Positions 63,731 to 64,000 of a stretch of DNA of 64,000 nt are shown here, one piece after another (position 1 is the stretch's first letter; every line of letters begins with the position of its first letter). The notes beneath the pieces are model-generated. The model made no database searches and had not been told where the DNA came from. It saw nothing but the letters and a program-made list of their open reading frames with translations. The position numbers and the translations under genes are program-made. The stretch comes from Peribacillus simplex. GTDB taxonomy: Bacteria > Bacillota > Bacilli > Bacillales > DSM-1321. The DNA is taken from assembly GCF_900156045.1 (NCBI RefSeq), contig NZ_FTMX01000008.1, forward strand, positions 1 to 64,000, given 5' to 3'.

Positions 63731-64000
63731 TTAATTGGACACAGTTTGCGCAGCCTGCTTCACAGCTTTAATAATGTTGGAGTAACCGGTGCATCGACAT
63801 AAATTTCCTGAAATGCATTTTCTTATTTCTTCTTCACCTGGATTCAAATTTTCTTCCAGGAGCCTTGAAACAGTCATCAAAAAGCCCGGTGTACAAAACC
63901 CGCATTGCAGGGCATGATTATCCGAAAATGCTTGCTGTAGGTGATTAAGCTTCCCATTCTCCTGGATAAGTGACTCCACCGTCTTGACTTCACATCCATC
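63731..64000 (-). CDS. Molybdenum hydroxylase 2Fe-2S subunit (CoxS-type), cut by window edge
   Basis: The C-terminal ~90 residues of a CoxS/XdhE-type protein. The frame is open to the right edge and reads DGCEVKTVESLIQENGKL, so the true start is beyond position 64000. The all-helical second [2Fe-2S] domain is intact: QCGFCTPGFLMT and NLCRCTGYSNI with the four cysteine ligands. The plant-type ferredoxin domain lies outside. It would shuttle electrons from the molybdenum site of the CoxL-like subunit. Confidence 0.92.
   Translation of the reverse strand, partial: DGCEVKTVESLIQENGKLNHLQQAFSDNHALQCGFCTPGFLMTVSRLLEENLNPGEEEIRKCISGNLCRCTGYSNIIKAVKQAAQTVSN

Overview
The window looks like a chromosomal stretch of a spore-forming, aerobic, low-to-medium GC Bacillaceae. 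A Peribacillus/Bacillus simplex-type organism is my guess from gene content, not a measured assignment. The support is two tripartite GerA/GerB/GerC germinant-receptor operons, a SigH-like sporulation sigma factor, GGAGG-type ribosome sites, a B. subtilis-like yngEFGHIJ cluster, a ythAB-type cytochrome bd oxidase, a cysJI-cysL locus and a YwqH/YwqI-type WXG-like pair. No tRNA, rRNA, CRISPR array, prophage or intact insertion sequence was seen.

Layout. 0-2.6 kb: edge of a YwqH/YwqI (type VII/LXG-type) cluster and unknown small proteins. 2.6-3.7 kb: a beta-lactamase-fold serine hydrolase broken by one frameshift. 3.8-7.5 kb: NAD salvage operon, Nudix/NrtR-like protein-pncA-pncB-nadE, preceded by a perfect palindrome. 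7.7-16.2 kb: acyl-CoA carboxylase/leucine-isovalerate degradation operon (yngJ-yngI-yngHA-yngHB-yngG-yngF-yngE) behind a TetR regulator and a palindromic operator. 16.4-19.6 kb: exported protein and cytochrome bd oxidase. 19.6-30.7 kb: AT-rich, gene-poor island with proline catabolism (putB, putC, an amino-acid permease, a sigma-54-type activator) among wreckage: a glutamate dehydrogenase pseudogene, an IS3-type remnant, a thioesterase with a lost start codon, and a diverged ~115-bp repeat on either side. 30.7-32.2 kb: flavin amine oxidase. 32.2-40.4 kb: two divergent ger operons, the second followed by an exported RidA-like protein. 40.5-45.3 kb: sulfite reductase and CysL. 45.6-49.1 kb: HesB-like protein, SigH-like sigma factor, DinB protein and MerR regulator. 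49.6-55.7 kb: tandem duplication of a permease plus YtcJ-type amidohydrolase pair. 55.9-57.9 kb: D-cysteine desulfhydrase-like enzyme divergent from a GntR/FCD regulator. 58.1-64 kb: molybdenum hydroxylase operon (CoxS-CoxL-MFS-XdhC-MocA), cut by the right edge.

Most of the window is catabolic and accessory: proline, branched-chain acyl-CoA, amines, amide-like compounds and a molybdenum-hydroxylase substrate. The most original signals are a 15-bp motif (ACAAAWNTGTGTAAA) shared by the putC upstream region and the upstream region of the sigma-54-type activator, that activator's altered GAFTGA loop, a Nudix-winged-helix protein that appears both catalytic and regulatory, the exported RidA beside a ger operon, and the duplicated permease-hydrolase pair.
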